Shown here one piece after another: positions 20,901 to 34,188 of a DNA stretch of 64,000 nucleotides (its first letter is position 1; every line of letters starts with the position of its first letter). Made by a program: the position numbers and the translations under genes. Origin of the DNA: Loxodes magnus (Eukaryota; Ciliophora; Karyorelictea; Loxodida; Loxodidae). Location of the stretch: contig CAMPDV010000276.1 in assembly GCA_946699065.1 (NCBI GenBank), forward strand, positions 62,001-126,000, given 5' to 3'. The notes beneath the pieces are model-generated. The model was not told the DNA's origin, ran no database searches, and saw nothing but the letters and a program-made list of their open reading frames with translations.

Positions 20901-22368
20901 CTGTGGCTATATCCAGTGATTCAGAGTTCATCGTATCGGGAAGTGCAGATTATACGGTGAGACTATGGGACGTCAAGACAGGTACCTGTAAGACCATGAG
21001 TGGTCACACAGATTCTGTAAAATCTGTGGCTATATCCAGTGATTCAGAGTTCATCGTATCGGGAAGTGCAGATTATACGGTGAGACTATGGGACGTCAAG
21101 ACAGGTACCTGTAAGACCATGAGTGGTCACACTAATTAGGCATTATCTGTGGCTATATCCAGTGATTCAGAGTTCATCGTATCGGGAATGCAGATTATAC
21201 GGTGAGACTATGGGACGTCAAGACAGGTACCTGTAAGACCATGAGTGGTCACACAGATTCTGTAAAATCTGTGGCTATATCCAGTGATTCAGAGTTCATC
21301 GTATCGGGAAGTTATGATAAGACGGTGAGACTATGGGACGTCAAGACAGGTACCTGTAAGACCATGAGTGGTCACACTAATTAGGTATTATCTGTGGCTA
21401 TATCCAGTGATTCAGAGTTCCTCGTATCGGGAAGTGCAGATTATACGGTGAGACTATGGGACGTCAAGACAGGTACCTGTAAGACCATGAGTGGTCACAC
21501 TAGTTATGTATATGCTGTGGCTATATCCAGTGATTCAGAGTTCATCGTATCGGGAAGTGCAGATTCTACGGTGAGACTATGGGACGTCAAGACAGGTACC
21601 TGTAAGACCATGAGTGGTCACACTAATTAGGTATTATCTGTGGCTATATCCAGTGATTCAGAGTTCATCGTATCGGGAAGTGCAGATTATACGGTGAGAC
21701 TATGGGACGTCAAGACAGGTACCTGTAAGACCATGAGTGGTCACACAGATTCTGTAAAATCTGTGGCTATATCCAGTGATTCAGAGTTCATCGTATCGGG
21801 AAGTGCAGATTATACGGTGAGACTATGGGACGTCAAGACAGTTACCTGTAAGACCATGAGTGGTCACACTAATTAGGTATAATCTGTGGCTATATCCAGT
21901 GATTCAGAGTTCATCGTATCGGGAAGTGCAGATTATACGGTGAGACTATGGGACGTCAAGACAGGTACCTGTAAGACCATGAGTGGTCACACTAGTTATG
22001 TATATGCTGTGGCTATATCCAGTGATTCAGAGTTCATCGTATCGGGAAGTCGAGATAATACGGTGAGACTATGGGACGTCAAGACAGGTACCTGTAAGAC
22101 CATGAGTGGTCACACTAATTAGGTATTATCTGTGGCTATATCCAGTGATTCAGAGTTCATCGTATCGGGAAGTGCAGATTATACGGTGAGACTATGGGAC
22201 GTCAAGACAGGTACCTGTAAGACCATGAGTGGTCACACTAGTTATGTATCATCTGTGGCTATATCCAGTGATTCAGAGTTCATCGTATCGGGAAGTGCAG
22301 ATTATACGGTGAGACTATGGGACGTCAAGACAGGTACCTGTAAGACCATGAGTGGTCACACTAATTAG
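17459..22368 (+). repeat. 246-bp dimer higher-order repeat
   Basis: From 17951 to 20903 stops recur every 246 bp without an indel. Each dimer starts with an A/Y turn unit, apart from one R/Y at 19673. The second unit rotates between R/N followed by SNV-TGA, A/S followed by N-TAG, and A/Y with KTVTC followed by N-TAG-V-TAA. After a 1-bp deletion at 21184 the same dimers continue from 21394. The regularity shows that the unit of local amplification was two or more repeats. Confidence 0.9.
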
Positions 22369-23725
22369 GTATTATCTGTGGCTATATCCAGTGATTCAGA
22401 GTTCATCGTATCGGGAAGTGCAGATTATACGGTGAGACTATGGGACGTCAAGACAGGTACCTGTAAGACCATGAGTGGTCACACTAGTAATGTATGATCT
22501 GTGGCTATATCCAGTGATTCAGAGTTCATCGTATCGGGAAGTCGAGATAATACGGTGAGACTATGGGACGTCAAGACAGGTACCTGTAAGACCATGAGTG
22601 GTCACACTAGTTATGTATATGCTGTGGCTATATCCAGTGATTCAGAGTTCATCGTATCGGGAAGTCGAGATAATACGGTGAGACTATGGGACGTCAAGAC
22701 AGGTACATGTAAGACCATGAGTGGTCACACTAATTAGGTATTTGCTGTGGCTATATCCAGTGATTCAGAGTTCATCGTATAGGGAAGTAGAGATTAGACG
22801 GTGAGACTATGGGACGTCAAGACAGGTACCTGTAAGACCATGAGTGGTCACACTAATTAGGTATTATCTGTGGCTATATCCAGTGATTCAGAGTTCATCG
22901 TATCGGGAAGTGCAGATTATACGGTGAGACTATGGGACGTCAAGACAGGTACCTGTAAGACCATGAGTGGTCACACTAGTTATGTATCATCTGTGGCTAT
23001 ATCCAGTGATTCAGAGTTCATCGTATTGGGAAGTCGAGATAATACGGTGAGACTATGGGACGTCAAGACAGGTACCTGTAAGACCATGAGTGGTCACACA
23101 CTAGTAATGTATATGCTGTGGCTATATCCAGTGATTCAGAGTTCATCGTATCGGGAAGTTATGATAAGACGGTGAGACTATGGGACGTCAAGACAGGTAC
23201 ATGTAAGACCATGAGTGGTCACACTAATTAGGTATATGCTGTGGCTATATCCAGTGATTCAGAGTTCATCGTATCGGGAAGTCGAGATAATACGGTGAGA
23301 CTATGGGACGTCAAGACAGGTACCTGTAAGACCATGAGTGGTCACACACTAGTAATGTATATGCTGTGGCTATATCCAGTGATTCAGAGTTCATCGTATC
23401 GGGAAGTCGAGATAAGACGGTGAGACTATGGGACGTCAAGACAGGTACCTGTAAGACCATGAGTGGTCACACTAGTTATGTATCATCTGTAGCTATATCC
23501 AGTGATTCAGAGTTCATCGTATCGGGAAGTGATGATAAGACGGTGAGACTATGGGACGTCAAGACAGGTACCTGTAAGACCATGAGTGGTCACACACATT
23601 ATGTATCATCTGTGGCTATATCCAGTGATTCAGAGTTCATCGTATAGGGAAGTAGAGATTATACGGTGAGACTATTGGACGTCAAGACAGGTACCTGTAA
23701 GACCATGAGTGGTCACACTAATTAG

Positions 23726-23848
<123 letters not shown>

Positions 23849-23857
23849 TAATCATCA

Positions 23858-24340
23858 GTGGCTATATCCAGTGATTCAGAGTTCATCGTATCGGGAAGTG
23901 CAGATTATACGGTGAGACTATGGGACGTCAAGACAGGTACCTGTAAGACCATGAGTGGTCACACTAGTAATGTATATGCTGTGGCTATATCCAGTGATTC
24001 AGAGTCCATCGTATCGGGAAGTTATGATAAGACGGTGAGACTATGGGACGTCAAGACAGGTACCTGTAAGACCATGAGTGGTCACACTAGTAATGTATAT
24101 GCTGTGGCTATATCCAGGGATTCAGAGTCCATCGTATCGGGAAGTTATGATAATACGGTGAGACTATGGGACGTCAAGACAGGTACCTGTAAGACCATGA
24201 GTGGTCACACTAGTTATGTATCATCTGTGGCTATATCCAGTGATTCAGAGTTCATCGTATCGGGAAGTGCAGATTATACGGTGAGACTATGGGACGTCAA
24301 GACAGTTACCTGTAAGACCATGAGTGGTCACACTAATTAG
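23858..24340 (+). CDS. Open WD40 segment, four repeats, with SRDSES (160 codons)
   Basis: Turns A/Y, Y/K, Y/N and A/Y, with linkers SNVYA, SNVYA and SYVSS. The third repeat carries the rare S-to-R change in AISS, and the fourth has KTVTC before N-TAG. It follows an HTHY-TAA linker. It is the first copy of the block repeated at 25.1-25.6 kb. Confidence 0.22.
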   Translation: MAISSDSEFIVSGSADYTVRLWDVKTGTCKTMSGHTSNVYAVAISSDSESIVSGSYDKTVRLWDVKTGTCKTMSGHTSNVYAVAISRDSESIVSGSYDNTVRLWDVKTGTCKTMSGHTSYVSSVAISSDSEFIVSGSADYTVRLWDVKTVTCKTMSGHTN

Positions 24341-24384
24341 GTATAATCTGTGGCTATATCCAGTGATTCAGAGTTCATCGTATA
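23866..24384 (+). repeat. 0.52-kb duplicated block, left copy (partner 1233 bp downstream)
   Basis: Carries the rare SRDSES unit near 24117 and the KTVTC, N-TAG-V-TAA end. The offset to the partner, 1233 bp, equals ten units plus the sum of two 2-bp insertions and one 1-bp deletion that I can see in between. Confidence 0.85.
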
Positions 24385-25021
24385 GGGAAGTTATGATAAG
24401 ACGGTGAGACTATGGGACGTCAAGACAGGTACCTGTAAGACCATGAGTGGTCACACACTAGTAATGTATATGCTGTGGCTATATCCAGTGATTCAGAGTT
24501 CATCGTATCGGGAAGTGATGATAAGACGGTGAGACTATGGGACGTCAAGACAGGTACCTGTAAGACCATGAGTGGTCACACTAATTAGGTATTATCTGTG
24601 GCTATATCCAGTGATTCAGAGTTCATCGTATCGGGAAGTGCAGATTATACGGTGAGACTATGGGACGTCAAGACAGGTACCTGTAAGACCATGAGTGGTC
24701 ACACACAAAATAGTTATATGCTGTGGCTATATCCAGTGATTCAGAGTTCATCGTATCGGGAAGTCGAGATAATACGGTGAGACTATGGGACGTCAAGACA
24801 GGTACCTGTAAGACCATGAGTGGTCACACTAGTTAGGTATTATCTGTGGCTATATCCAGTGATTCAGAGTTCATCGTATCGGAAGTCGAGATAATACGGT
24901 GAGACTATGGGACGTCAAGACAGGTACCTGTAAGACCATGAGTGGTCACACTAGTTATGTATCATCTGTGGCTATATCCAGTGATTCAGAGTTCATCGTA
25001 TAGGGAAGTTATGATAAGACG

Positions 25022-25573
25022 GTGAGACTATGGGACGTCAAGACAGGTACCTGTAAGACCATGAGTGGTCACACTAGTTATGTATCATCTGTGGCTATAT
25101 CCAGTGATTCAGAGTTCATCGTATCGGGAAGTGCAGATTATACGGTGAGACTATGGGACGTCAAGACAGGTACCTGTAAGACCATGAGTGGTCACACTAG
25201 TAATGTATATGCTGTGGCTATATCCAGTGATTCAGAGTCCATCGTATCGGGAAGTTATGATAAGACGGTGAGACTATGGGACGTCAAGACAGGTACCTGT
25301 AAGACCATGAGTGGTCACACTAGTAATGTATATGCTGTGGCTATATCCAGGGATTCAGAGTCCATCGTATCGGGAAGTTATGATAATACGGTGAGACTAT
25401 GGGACGTCAAGACAGGTACCTGTAAGACCATGAGTGGTCACACTAGTTATGTATCATCTGTGGCTATATCCAGTGATTCAGAGTTCATCGTATCGGGAAG
25501 TGCAGATTATACGGTGAGACTATGGGACGTCAAGACAGTTACCTGTAAGACCATGAGTGGTCACACTAATTAG
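25022..25573 (+). CDS. Open WD40 segment, about four and a half repeats (183 codons)
   Basis: Opens inside a unit, just after a TCG-to-TAG change in the SGS motif of that unit. The linkers are SYVSS, SNVYA, SNVYA and SYVSS, and the full turns carry A/Y, Y/K, Y/N and A/Y. The third full repeat has the rare SSDSES-to-SRDSES change, shared only with the copy at 24.1 kb. The last repeat has KTVTC and ends at N-TAG. It is part of a duplicated 0.5-kb block. Confidence 0.22.
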   Translation: MRLWDVKTGTCKTMSGHTSYVSSVAISSDSEFIVSGSADYTVRLWDVKTGTCKTMSGHTSNVYAVAISSDSESIVSGSYDKTVRLWDVKTGTCKTMSGHTSNVYAVAISRDSESIVSGSYDNTVRLWDVKTGTCKTMSGHTSYVSSVAISSDSEFIVSGSADYTVRLWDVKTVTCKTMSGHTN

Positions 25574-25617
25574 GTATAATCTGTGGCTATATCCAGTGAT
25601 TCAGAGTTCATCGTATA
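25099..25617 (+). repeat. 0.52-kb duplicated block, right copy
   Basis: Right copy of the SRDSES block (gggattc near 25350). Its upstream neighbour is a SYVSS linker instead of HTHY-TAA, so the frame is longer here. Confidence 0.85.
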
Positions 25618-25819
25618 GGGAAGTAGAGATTATACGGTGAGACTATGGGACGTCAAGACAGGTACCTGTAAGACCATGAGTGGTCACACTAGTTATGTAT
25701 ATGCTGTGGCTATATCCAGTGATTCAGAGTTCATCGTATCGGGAAGTCGAGATAATACGGTGAGACTATGGGACGTCAAGACAGGTACCTGTAAGACCAT
25801 GAGTGGTCACACTAATTAG

Positions 25820-25942
<123 letters not shown>

Positions 25943-27785
25943 TAATCATCAGTGGCTATATCCAGTGATTCAGAGTTCATCGTATCGGGAAGTGCAGATT
26001 ATACGGTGAGACTATGGGACGTCAAGACAGTTACCTGTAAGACCATGAGTGGTCACACTAGTTATGTATATGCTGTGGCTATATCCAGTGATTCAGAGTT
26101 CATCGTATCGGGAAGTGCAGATTATACGGTGAGACTATGGGACGTCAAGACAGGTACCTGTAAGACCATGAGTGGTCACACTAGTAATGTATGATCTGTG
26201 GCTATATCCAGTGATTCAGAGTTCATCGTATAGGGAAGTTATGATTATACGGTGAGACTATGGGACGTCAAGACAGGTACCTGTAAGACCATGAGTGGTC
26301 ACACTAGTAATGTATGATCTGTGGCTATATCCAGTGATTCAGAGTTCATCGTATCGGGAAGTGCAGATTATACGGTGAGACTATGGGACGTCAAGACAGG
26401 TACCTGTAAGACCATGAGTGGTCACACTAATTAGGCATTATCTGTGGCTATATCCAGTGATTCAGAGTTCATCGTATCGGGAATGCAGATTAGACGGTGA
26501 GACTATGGGACGTCAAGACAGGTACCTGTAAGACCATGAGTGGTCACACTAGTAATGTATATGCTGTGGCTATATCCAGTGATTCAGAGTCCATCGTATC
26601 GGGAAGTTATGATAATACGGTGAGACTATGGGACGTCAAGACAGGTACCTGTAAGACCATGAGTGGTCACACTAGTTATGTATCATCTGTGGCTATATCC
26701 AGTGATTCAGAGTTCATCGTATCGGGAAGTGCAGATTATACGGTGAGACTATGGGACGTCAAGACAGTTACCTGTAAGACCATGAGTGGTCACACTAATT
26801 AGGTATAATCTGTGGCTATATCCAGTGATTCAGAGTTCATCGTATCGGGAAGTAGAGATTATACGGTGAGACTATGGGACGTCAAGACAGGTACCTGTAA
26901 GACCATGAGTGGTCACACTAGTTATGTATATGCTGTGGCTATATCCAGTGATTCAGAGTTCATCGTATCGGGAAGTCGAGATAATACGGTGAGACTATGG
27001 GACGTCAAGACAGGTACCTGTAAGACCATGAGTGGTCACACTAATTAGGTATTATCTGTGGCTATATCCAGTGATTCAGAGTTCATCGTATCGGGAAGTC
27101 GAGATTATACGGTGAGACTATGGGACGTCAAGACAGGTACCTGTAAGACCATGAGTGGTCACACTAGTTATGTATATGCTGTGGCTATATCCAGTGATTC
27201 AGAGTTCATCGTATCGGGAAGTCGAGATAATACGGTGAGACTATGGGACGTCAAGACAGGTACCTGTAAGACCATGAGTGGTCACACTAATTAGGTATTA
27301 TCTGTGGCTATATCCAGTGATTCAGAGTTCATCGTATCGGGAAGTGCAGATTATACGGTGAGACTATGGGACGTCAAGACAGGTACCTGTAAGACCATGA
27401 GTGGTCACACTAGTTATGTATCATCTGTGGCTATATCCAGTGATTCAGAGTTCATCGTATCGGGAAGTGCAGATTATACGGTGAGACTATGGGACGTCAA
27501 GACAGGTACCTGTAAGACCATGAGTGGTCACACTAATTAGGCATTATCTGTGGCTATATCCAGTGATTCAGAGTTCATCGTATCGGGAATGCAGATTATA
27601 CGGTGAGACTATGGGACGTCAAGACAGGTACCTGTAAGACCATGAGTGGTCACACTAGTAATGTATATGCTGTGGCTATATCCAGTGATTCAGAGTCCAT
27701 CGTATCGGGAAGTTATGATAAGACGGTGAGACTATGGGACGTCAAGACAGGTACCTGTAAGACCATGAGTGGTCACACTAATTAG

Positions 27786-27905
<120 letters not shown>

Positions 27906-28389
27906 TAGGTATTATCTGTGGCTATATCCAGTGATTCAGAGTTCATCGTATCGGGAAGTGCAGATTATACGGTGAGACTATGGGACGTCAAGACAGGTAC
28001 CTGTAAGACCATGAGTGGTCACACAAAATAGTTATATGCTGTGGCTATATCCAGTGATTCAGAGTTCATCGTATCGGGAAGTGCAGATTATACGGTGAGA
28101 CTATGGGACGTCAAGACAGGTACCTGTAAGACCATGAGTGGTCACACTAGTTATGTATCATCTGTGGCTATATCCAGTGATTCAGAGTTCATCGTATCGG
28201 GAAGTGCAGATTATACGGTGAGACTATGGGACGTCAAGACAGGTACCTGTAAGACCATGAGTGGTCACACTAATTAGGCATTATCTGTGGCTATATCCAG
28301 TGATTCAGAGTTCATCGTATCGGGAATGCAGATTATACGGTGAGACTATGGGACGTCAAGACAGGTACCTGTAAGACCATGAGTGGTCA

Positions 28390-29925
28390 CACTAGTAATG
28401 TATATGCTGTGGCTATATCCAGTGATTCAGAGTCCATCGTATCGGGAAGTTATGATAAGACGGTGAGACTATGGGACGTCAAGACAGGTACCTGTAAGAC
28501 CATGAGTGGTCACACTAATTAGGTATTATCTGTGGCTATATCCAGTGATTCAGAGTTCCTCGTATCGGGAAGTGCAGATTATACGGTGAGACTATGGGAC
28601 GTCAAGACAGGTACCTGTAAGACCATGAGTGGTCACACTAGTTATGTATCATCTGTGGCTATATCCAGTGATTCAGAGTTCATCGTATCGGGAAGTCGAG
28701 ATAATACGGTGAGACTATGGGACGTCAAGACAGGTACCTGTAAGACCATGAGTGGTCACACTAATTAGGCATTATCTGTGGCTATATCCAGTGATTCAGA
28801 GTTCATCGTATCGGGAAGTCGAGATAATACGGTGAGACTATGGGACGTCAAGACAGGTACCTGTAAGACCATGAGTGGTCACACTAGTAATGTATATGCT
28901 GTGGCTATATCCAGTGATTCAGAGTCCATCGTATCGGGAAGTTATGATAAGACGGTGAGACTATGGGACGTCAAGACAGGTACCTGTAAGACCATGAGTG
29001 GTCACACTAGTTATGTATCATCTGTGGCTATATCCAGTGATTCAGAGTTCATCGTATCGGGAAGTGCAGATTATACGGTGAGACTATGGGACGTCAAGAC
29101 AGTTACCTGTAAGACCATGAGTGGTCACACTAATTAGGTATAATCTGTGGCTATATCCAGTGATTCAGAGTTCATCGTATAGGGAAGTAGAGATTATACG
29201 GTGAGACTATGGGACGTCAAGACAGGTACCTGTAAGACCATGAGTGGTCACACTAGTTATGTATCATCTGTGGCTATATCCAGTGATTCAGAGTTCATCG
29301 TATCGGGAAGTGCAGATTATACGGTGAGACTATGGGACGTCAAGACAGTTACCTGTAAGACCATGAGTGGTCACACTAATTAGGTATTATCTGTGGCTAT
29401 ATCCAGTGATTCAGAGTTCATCGTATCGGGAAGTGCAGATTATACGGTGAGACTATGGGACGTCAAGACAGGTACCTGTAAGACCATGAGTGGTCACACT
29501 AGTTATGTATATGCTGTGGCTATATCCAGTGATTCAGAGTTCATCGTATCGGGAAGTAGAGATTATACGGTGAGACTATGGGACGTCAAGACAGGTACCT
29601 GTAAGACCATGAGTGGTCACACTAATTAGGTATTATCTGTGGCTATATCCAGTGATTCAGAGTTCATCGTATCGGGAAGTGATGATAAGACGGTGAGACT
29701 ATGGGACGTCAAGACAGGTACCTGTAAGACCATGAGTGGTCACACTAGTTATGTATCATCTGTGGCTATATCCAGTGATTCAGAGTTCATCGTATCGGGA
29801 AGTGCAGATTATACGGTGAGACTATGGGACGTCAAGACAGTTACCTGTAAGACCATGAGTGGTCACACTAATTAGGTATCATCTGTGGCTATATCCAGTG
29901 ATTCAGAGTCCATCGTATCGGGAAG
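28390..29925 (+). repeat. 1.54-kb duplicated block, left copy (partner 8610 bp downstream)
   Basis: Matches 37000-38535 with an offset of exactly 70 units. Shared markers are the ttc ctc (FLV) unit, the N-TAG-A linker, a TCG-to-TAG unit and KTVTC units. The differences I found are in cluster A or B: SYVSS against DSVKS, SYVYA against SYVSS, R/Y against R/N, and R/N against D/K at the right end. Confidence 0.85.
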
Positions 29926-30611
29926 TCGAGATAATACGGTGAGACTATGGGACGTCAAGACAGGTACCTGTAAGACCATGAGTGGTCACACTAATTAGGC
30001 ATTATCTGTGGCTATATCCAGTGATTCAGAGTTCATCGTATCGGGAAGTGCAGATTATACGGTGAGACTATGGGACGTCAAGACAGGTACCTGTAAGACC
30101 ATGAGTGGTCACACTAGTAATGTATATGCTGTGGCTATATCCAGTGATTGAGAGTTCATCGTATCGGGAAGTGCAGATTATACGGTGAGACTATGGGACG
30201 TCAAGACAGGTACCTGTAAGACCATGAGTGGTCACAGATTCTGTAAAATCTGTGGCTATATCCAGTGATTCAGAGTCCATCGTATCGGGAAGTTATGATA
30301 AGACGGTGAGACTATGGGACGTCAAGACAGGTACATGTAAGACCATGAGTGGTCACACTAGTTATGTATATGCTGTGGCTATATCCAGTGATTCAGAGTT
30401 CATCGTATCGGGAAGTAGAGATTATACGGTGAGACTATGGGACGTCAAGACAGGTACCTGTAAGACCATGAGTGGTCACACTAGTTATGTATGATCTGTG
30501 GCTATATCCAGTGATTCAGAGTTCATCGTATCGGGAAGTCAAGATTATACGGTGAGACTATGGGACGTCAAGACAGGTACCTGTAAGACCATGAGTGGTC
30601 ACACTAATTAG

Positions 30612-30731
<120 letters not shown>

Positions 30732-30797
30732 TAGGCATTATCTGTGGCTATATCCAGTGATTCAGAGTTCATCGTATCGGGAAGTTATGATTAGACG

Positions 30798-31226
30798 GTG
30801 AGACTATGGGACGTCAAGACAGGTACCTGTAAGACCATGAGTGGTCACACTAGTTATGTATTATCTGTGGCTATATCCAGTGATCCAGAGTCCATTTTAT
30901 CGGGAAGTAGAGATTATACGGTGAGACTATGGGACGTCAAGACAGGTACCTGTAAGACCATGAGTGGTCACACTAGTTATGTATCATCTGTGGCTATATC
31001 CAGTGATTCAGAGTTCATCGTATCGGGAAGTAGAGATTATACGGTGAGACTATGGGACGTCAAGACAGGTACCTGTAAGACCATGAGTGGTCACACTAGT
31101 TATGTATCATCTGTGGCTATATCCAGTGATTCAGAGTTCATCGTATCGGGAAGTGCAGATTATACGGTGAGACTATGGGACGTCAAGACAGGTACCTGTA
31201 AGACCATGAGTGGTCACACAAAATAG
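30798..31226 (+). CDS. Open WD40 segment, about three and a half repeats (142 codons)
   Basis: Opens inside a unit whose turn tyrosine has become TAG (gat tag). The linkers are SYVLS, SYVSS and SYVSS, and the turns R/Y, R/Y and A/Y. The first full repeat has SSDPES with a further change of the conserved IVSGS to ILSGS (att tta). Ends at K-TAG-L, immediately upstream of the 1478-bp tandem duplication. Confidence 0.2.
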   Translation: MRLWDVKTGTCKTMSGHTSYVLSVAISSDPESILSGSRDYTVRLWDVKTGTCKTMSGHTSYVSSVAISSDSEFIVSGSRDYTVRLWDVKTGTCKTMSGHTSYVSSVAISSDSEFIVSGSADYTVRLWDVKTGTCKTMSGHTK

Positions 31227-31232
31227 TTATAT

Positions 31233-32710
31233 GCTGTGGCTATATCCAGTGATTCAGAGTTCATCGTATCGGGAAGTGCAGATTATACGGTGAGACTATG
31301 GGACGTCAAGACAGGTACCTGTAAGACCATGAGTGGTCACACTAGTTATGTATCATCTGTGGCTATATCCAGTGATTCAGAGTTCATCGTATCGGGAAGT
31401 CGAGATAATACGGTGAGACTATGGGACGTCAAGACAGGTACCTGTAAGACCATGAGTGGTCACACACATTATGTATCATCTGTGGCTATATCCAGTGATT
31501 CAGAGTTCATCGTATCGGGAAGTAGAGATTATACGGTGAGACTATGGGACGTCAAGACAGGTACCTGTAAGACCATGAGTGGTCACACACTAGTAATGTA
31601 TATGCTGTGGCTATATCCAGTGATTCAGAGTTCATCGTATCGGGAAGTTAAGATTATACGGTGAGACTATGGGACGTCAAGACAGGTACCTGTAAGACCA
31701 TGAGTGGTCACACAAAATAGTTATATGCTGTGGCTATATCCAGTGATTCAGAGTTCATCGTATCGGGAAGTCGAGATAATACGGTGAGACTATGGGACGT
31801 CAAGACAGGTACCTGTAAGACCATGAGTGGTCACACACATTATGTATCATCTGTGGCTATATCCAGTGATTCAGAGTTCATCGTATCGGGAAGTCGAGAT
31901 AATACGGTGAGACTATGGGACGTCAAGACAGGTACCTGTAAGACCATGAGTGGTCACACTAGTAATGTATATGCTGTGGCTATATCCAGTGATTCAGAGT
32001 CCATCGTATCGGGAAGTTATGATTATACGGTGAGACTATGGGACGTCAAGACAGGTACCTGTAAGACCATGAGTGGTCACACACATTATTAATCATCAGT
32101 GGCTATATCCAGTGATTCAGAGTTCATCGTATAGGGAAGTAGAGATTATACGGTGAGACTATGTGACGTCAAGACAGGTACCTGTAAGACCATGAGTGGT
32201 CACACTAGTTATGTATCATCTGTGGCTATATCCAGTGATTCAGAGTTCATCGTATCGGGAAGTAGAGATTATACGGTGAGACTATGGGACGTCAAGACAG
32301 GTACCTGTAAGACCATGAGTGGTCACACTAGTTATGTATATGCTGTGGCTATATCCAGTGATTCAGAGTTCATCGTATCGGGAAGTAGAGATTATACGGT
32401 GAGACTATGGGACGTCAAGACAGGTACCTGTAAGACCATGAGTGGTCACACTAGTAATGTATATGCTGTGGCTATATCCAGTGATTCAGAGTCCATCGTA
32501 TCGGGAAGTTATGATAAGACGGTGAGACTATGGGACGTCAAGACAGGTACCTGTAAGACCATGAGTGGTCACACTAATTAGGTATTATCTGTGGCTATAT
32601 CCAGTGATTCAGAGTTCCTCGTATCGGGAAGTGCAGATTATACGGTGAGACTATGGGACGTCAAGACAGTTACCTGTAAGACCATGAGTGGTCACACTAA
32701 TTAGGTATTA
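31233..32710 (+). repeat. 1478-bp tandem duplication, left copy
   Basis: Twelve units plus one 2-bp CA insertion. Every open segment inside it recurs 1478 bp downstream with the same translation, and the CA insertion recurs at the same offset. Preceded by a K-TAG-L linker, where the right copy is preceded by N-TAG, so the breakpoint lies near the gtggct at the start of a unit. Confidence 0.92.
32153..32581 (+). CDS. Open WD40 segment beginning with a WD tryptophan-to-Cys unit (142 codons)
   Basis: Opens in a unit whose WD motif reads CD (tgt gac), next to a TCG-to-TAG stop in the same unit. It runs through R/Y, R/Y and Y/K turns with linkers SYVSS, SYVYA and SNVYA, ending at N-TAG. An identical translation is found 1478 bp downstream at 33631-34059. 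The loss of the signature Trp suggests relaxed constraint in this unit type. Confidence 0.2.
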   Translation: MRLCDVKTGTCKTMSGHTSYVSSVAISSDSEFIVSGSRDYTVRLWDVKTGTCKTMSGHTSYVYAVAISSDSEFIVSGSRDYTVRLWDVKTGTCKTMSGHTSNVYAVAISSDSESIVSGSYDKTVRLWDVKTGTCKTMSGHTN

Positions 32711-34188
32711 TCTGTGGCTATATCCAGTGATTCAGAGTTCATCGTATCGGGAAGTGCAGATTATACGGTGAGACTATGGGACGTCAAGACAGGTACCTGT
32801 AAGACCATGAGTGGTCACACTAGTTATGTATCATCTGTGGCTATATCCAGTGATTCAGAGTTCATCGTATCGGGAAGTCGAGATAATACGGTGAGACTAT
32901 GGGACGTCAAGACAGGTACCTGTAAGACCATGAGTGGTCACACACATTATGTATCATCTGTGGCTATATCCAGTGATTCAGAGTTCATCGTATCGGGAAG
33001 TAGAGATTATACGGTGAGACTATGGGACGTCAAGACAGGTACCTGTAAGACCATGAGTGGTCACACACTAGTAATGTATATGCTGTGGCTATATCCAGTG
33101 ATTCAGAGTTCATCGTATCGGGAAGTTAAGATTATACGGTGAGACTATGGGACGTCAAGACAGGTACCTGTAAGACCATGAGTGGTCACACAAAATAGTT
33201 ATATGCTGTGGCTATATCCAGTGATTCAGAGTTCATCGTATCGGGAAGTCGAGATAATACGGTGAGACTATGGGACGTCAAGACAGGTACCTGTAAGACC
33301 ATGAGTGGTCACACACATTATGTATCATCTGTGGCTATATCCAGTGATTCAGAGTTCATCGTATCGGGAAGTCGAGATAATACGGTGAGACTATGGGACG
33401 TCAAGACAGGTACCTGTAAGACCATGAGTGGTCACACTAGTAATGTATATGCTGTGGCTATATCCAGTGATTCAGAGTCCATCGTATCGGGAAGTTATGA
33501 TTATACGGTGAGACTATGGGACGTCAAGACAGGTACCTGTAAGACCATGAGTGGTCACACACATTATTAATCATCAGTGGCTATATCCAGTGATTCAGAG
33601 TTCATCGTATAGGGAAGTAGAGATTATACGGTGAGACTATGTGACGTCAAGACAGGTACCTGTAAGACCATGAGTGGTCACACTAGTTATGTATCATCTG
33701 TGGCTATATCCAGTGATTCAGAGTTCATCGTATCGGGAAGTAGAGATTATACGGTGAGACTATGGGACGTCAAGACAGGTACCTGTAAGACCATGAGTGG
33801 TCACACTAGTTATGTATATGCTGTGGCTATATCCAGTGATTCAGAGTTCATCGTATCGGGAAGTAGAGATTATACGGTGAGACTATGGGACGTCAAGACA
33901 GGTACCTGTAAGACCATGAGTGGTCACACTAGTAATGTATATGCTGTGGCTATATCCAGTGATTCAGAGTCCATCGTATCGGGAAGTTATGATAAGACGG
34001 TGAGACTATGGGACGTCAAGACAGGTACCTGTAAGACCATGAGTGGTCACACTAATTAGGTATTATCTGTGGCTATATCCAGTGATTCAGAGTTCCTCGT
34101 ATCGGGAAGTGCAGATTATACGGTGAGACTATGGGACGTCAAGACAGTTACCTGTAAGACCATGAGTGGTCACACTAATTAGGTATTA
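32711..34188 (+). repeat. 1478-bp tandem duplication, right copy
   Basis: Directly abuts the left copy. I saw no protein-level difference between the copies, making this the freshest large duplication in the window and consistent with unequal crossing-over between units. Confidence 0.92.
33631..34059 (+). CDS. Second copy of the 142-codon open WD40 segment
   Basis: Translation identical to 32153-32581, including the CD-for-WD change, offset by exactly 1478 bp. It belongs to the right copy of a recent tandem duplication, so it is not independent evidence for coding constraint. Confidence 0.2.
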   Translation: MRLCDVKTGTCKTMSGHTSYVSSVAISSDSEFIVSGSRDYTVRLWDVKTGTCKTMSGHTSYVYAVAISSDSEFIVSGSRDYTVRLWDVKTGTCKTMSGHTSNVYAVAISSDSESIVSGSYDKTVRLWDVKTGTCKTMSGHTN

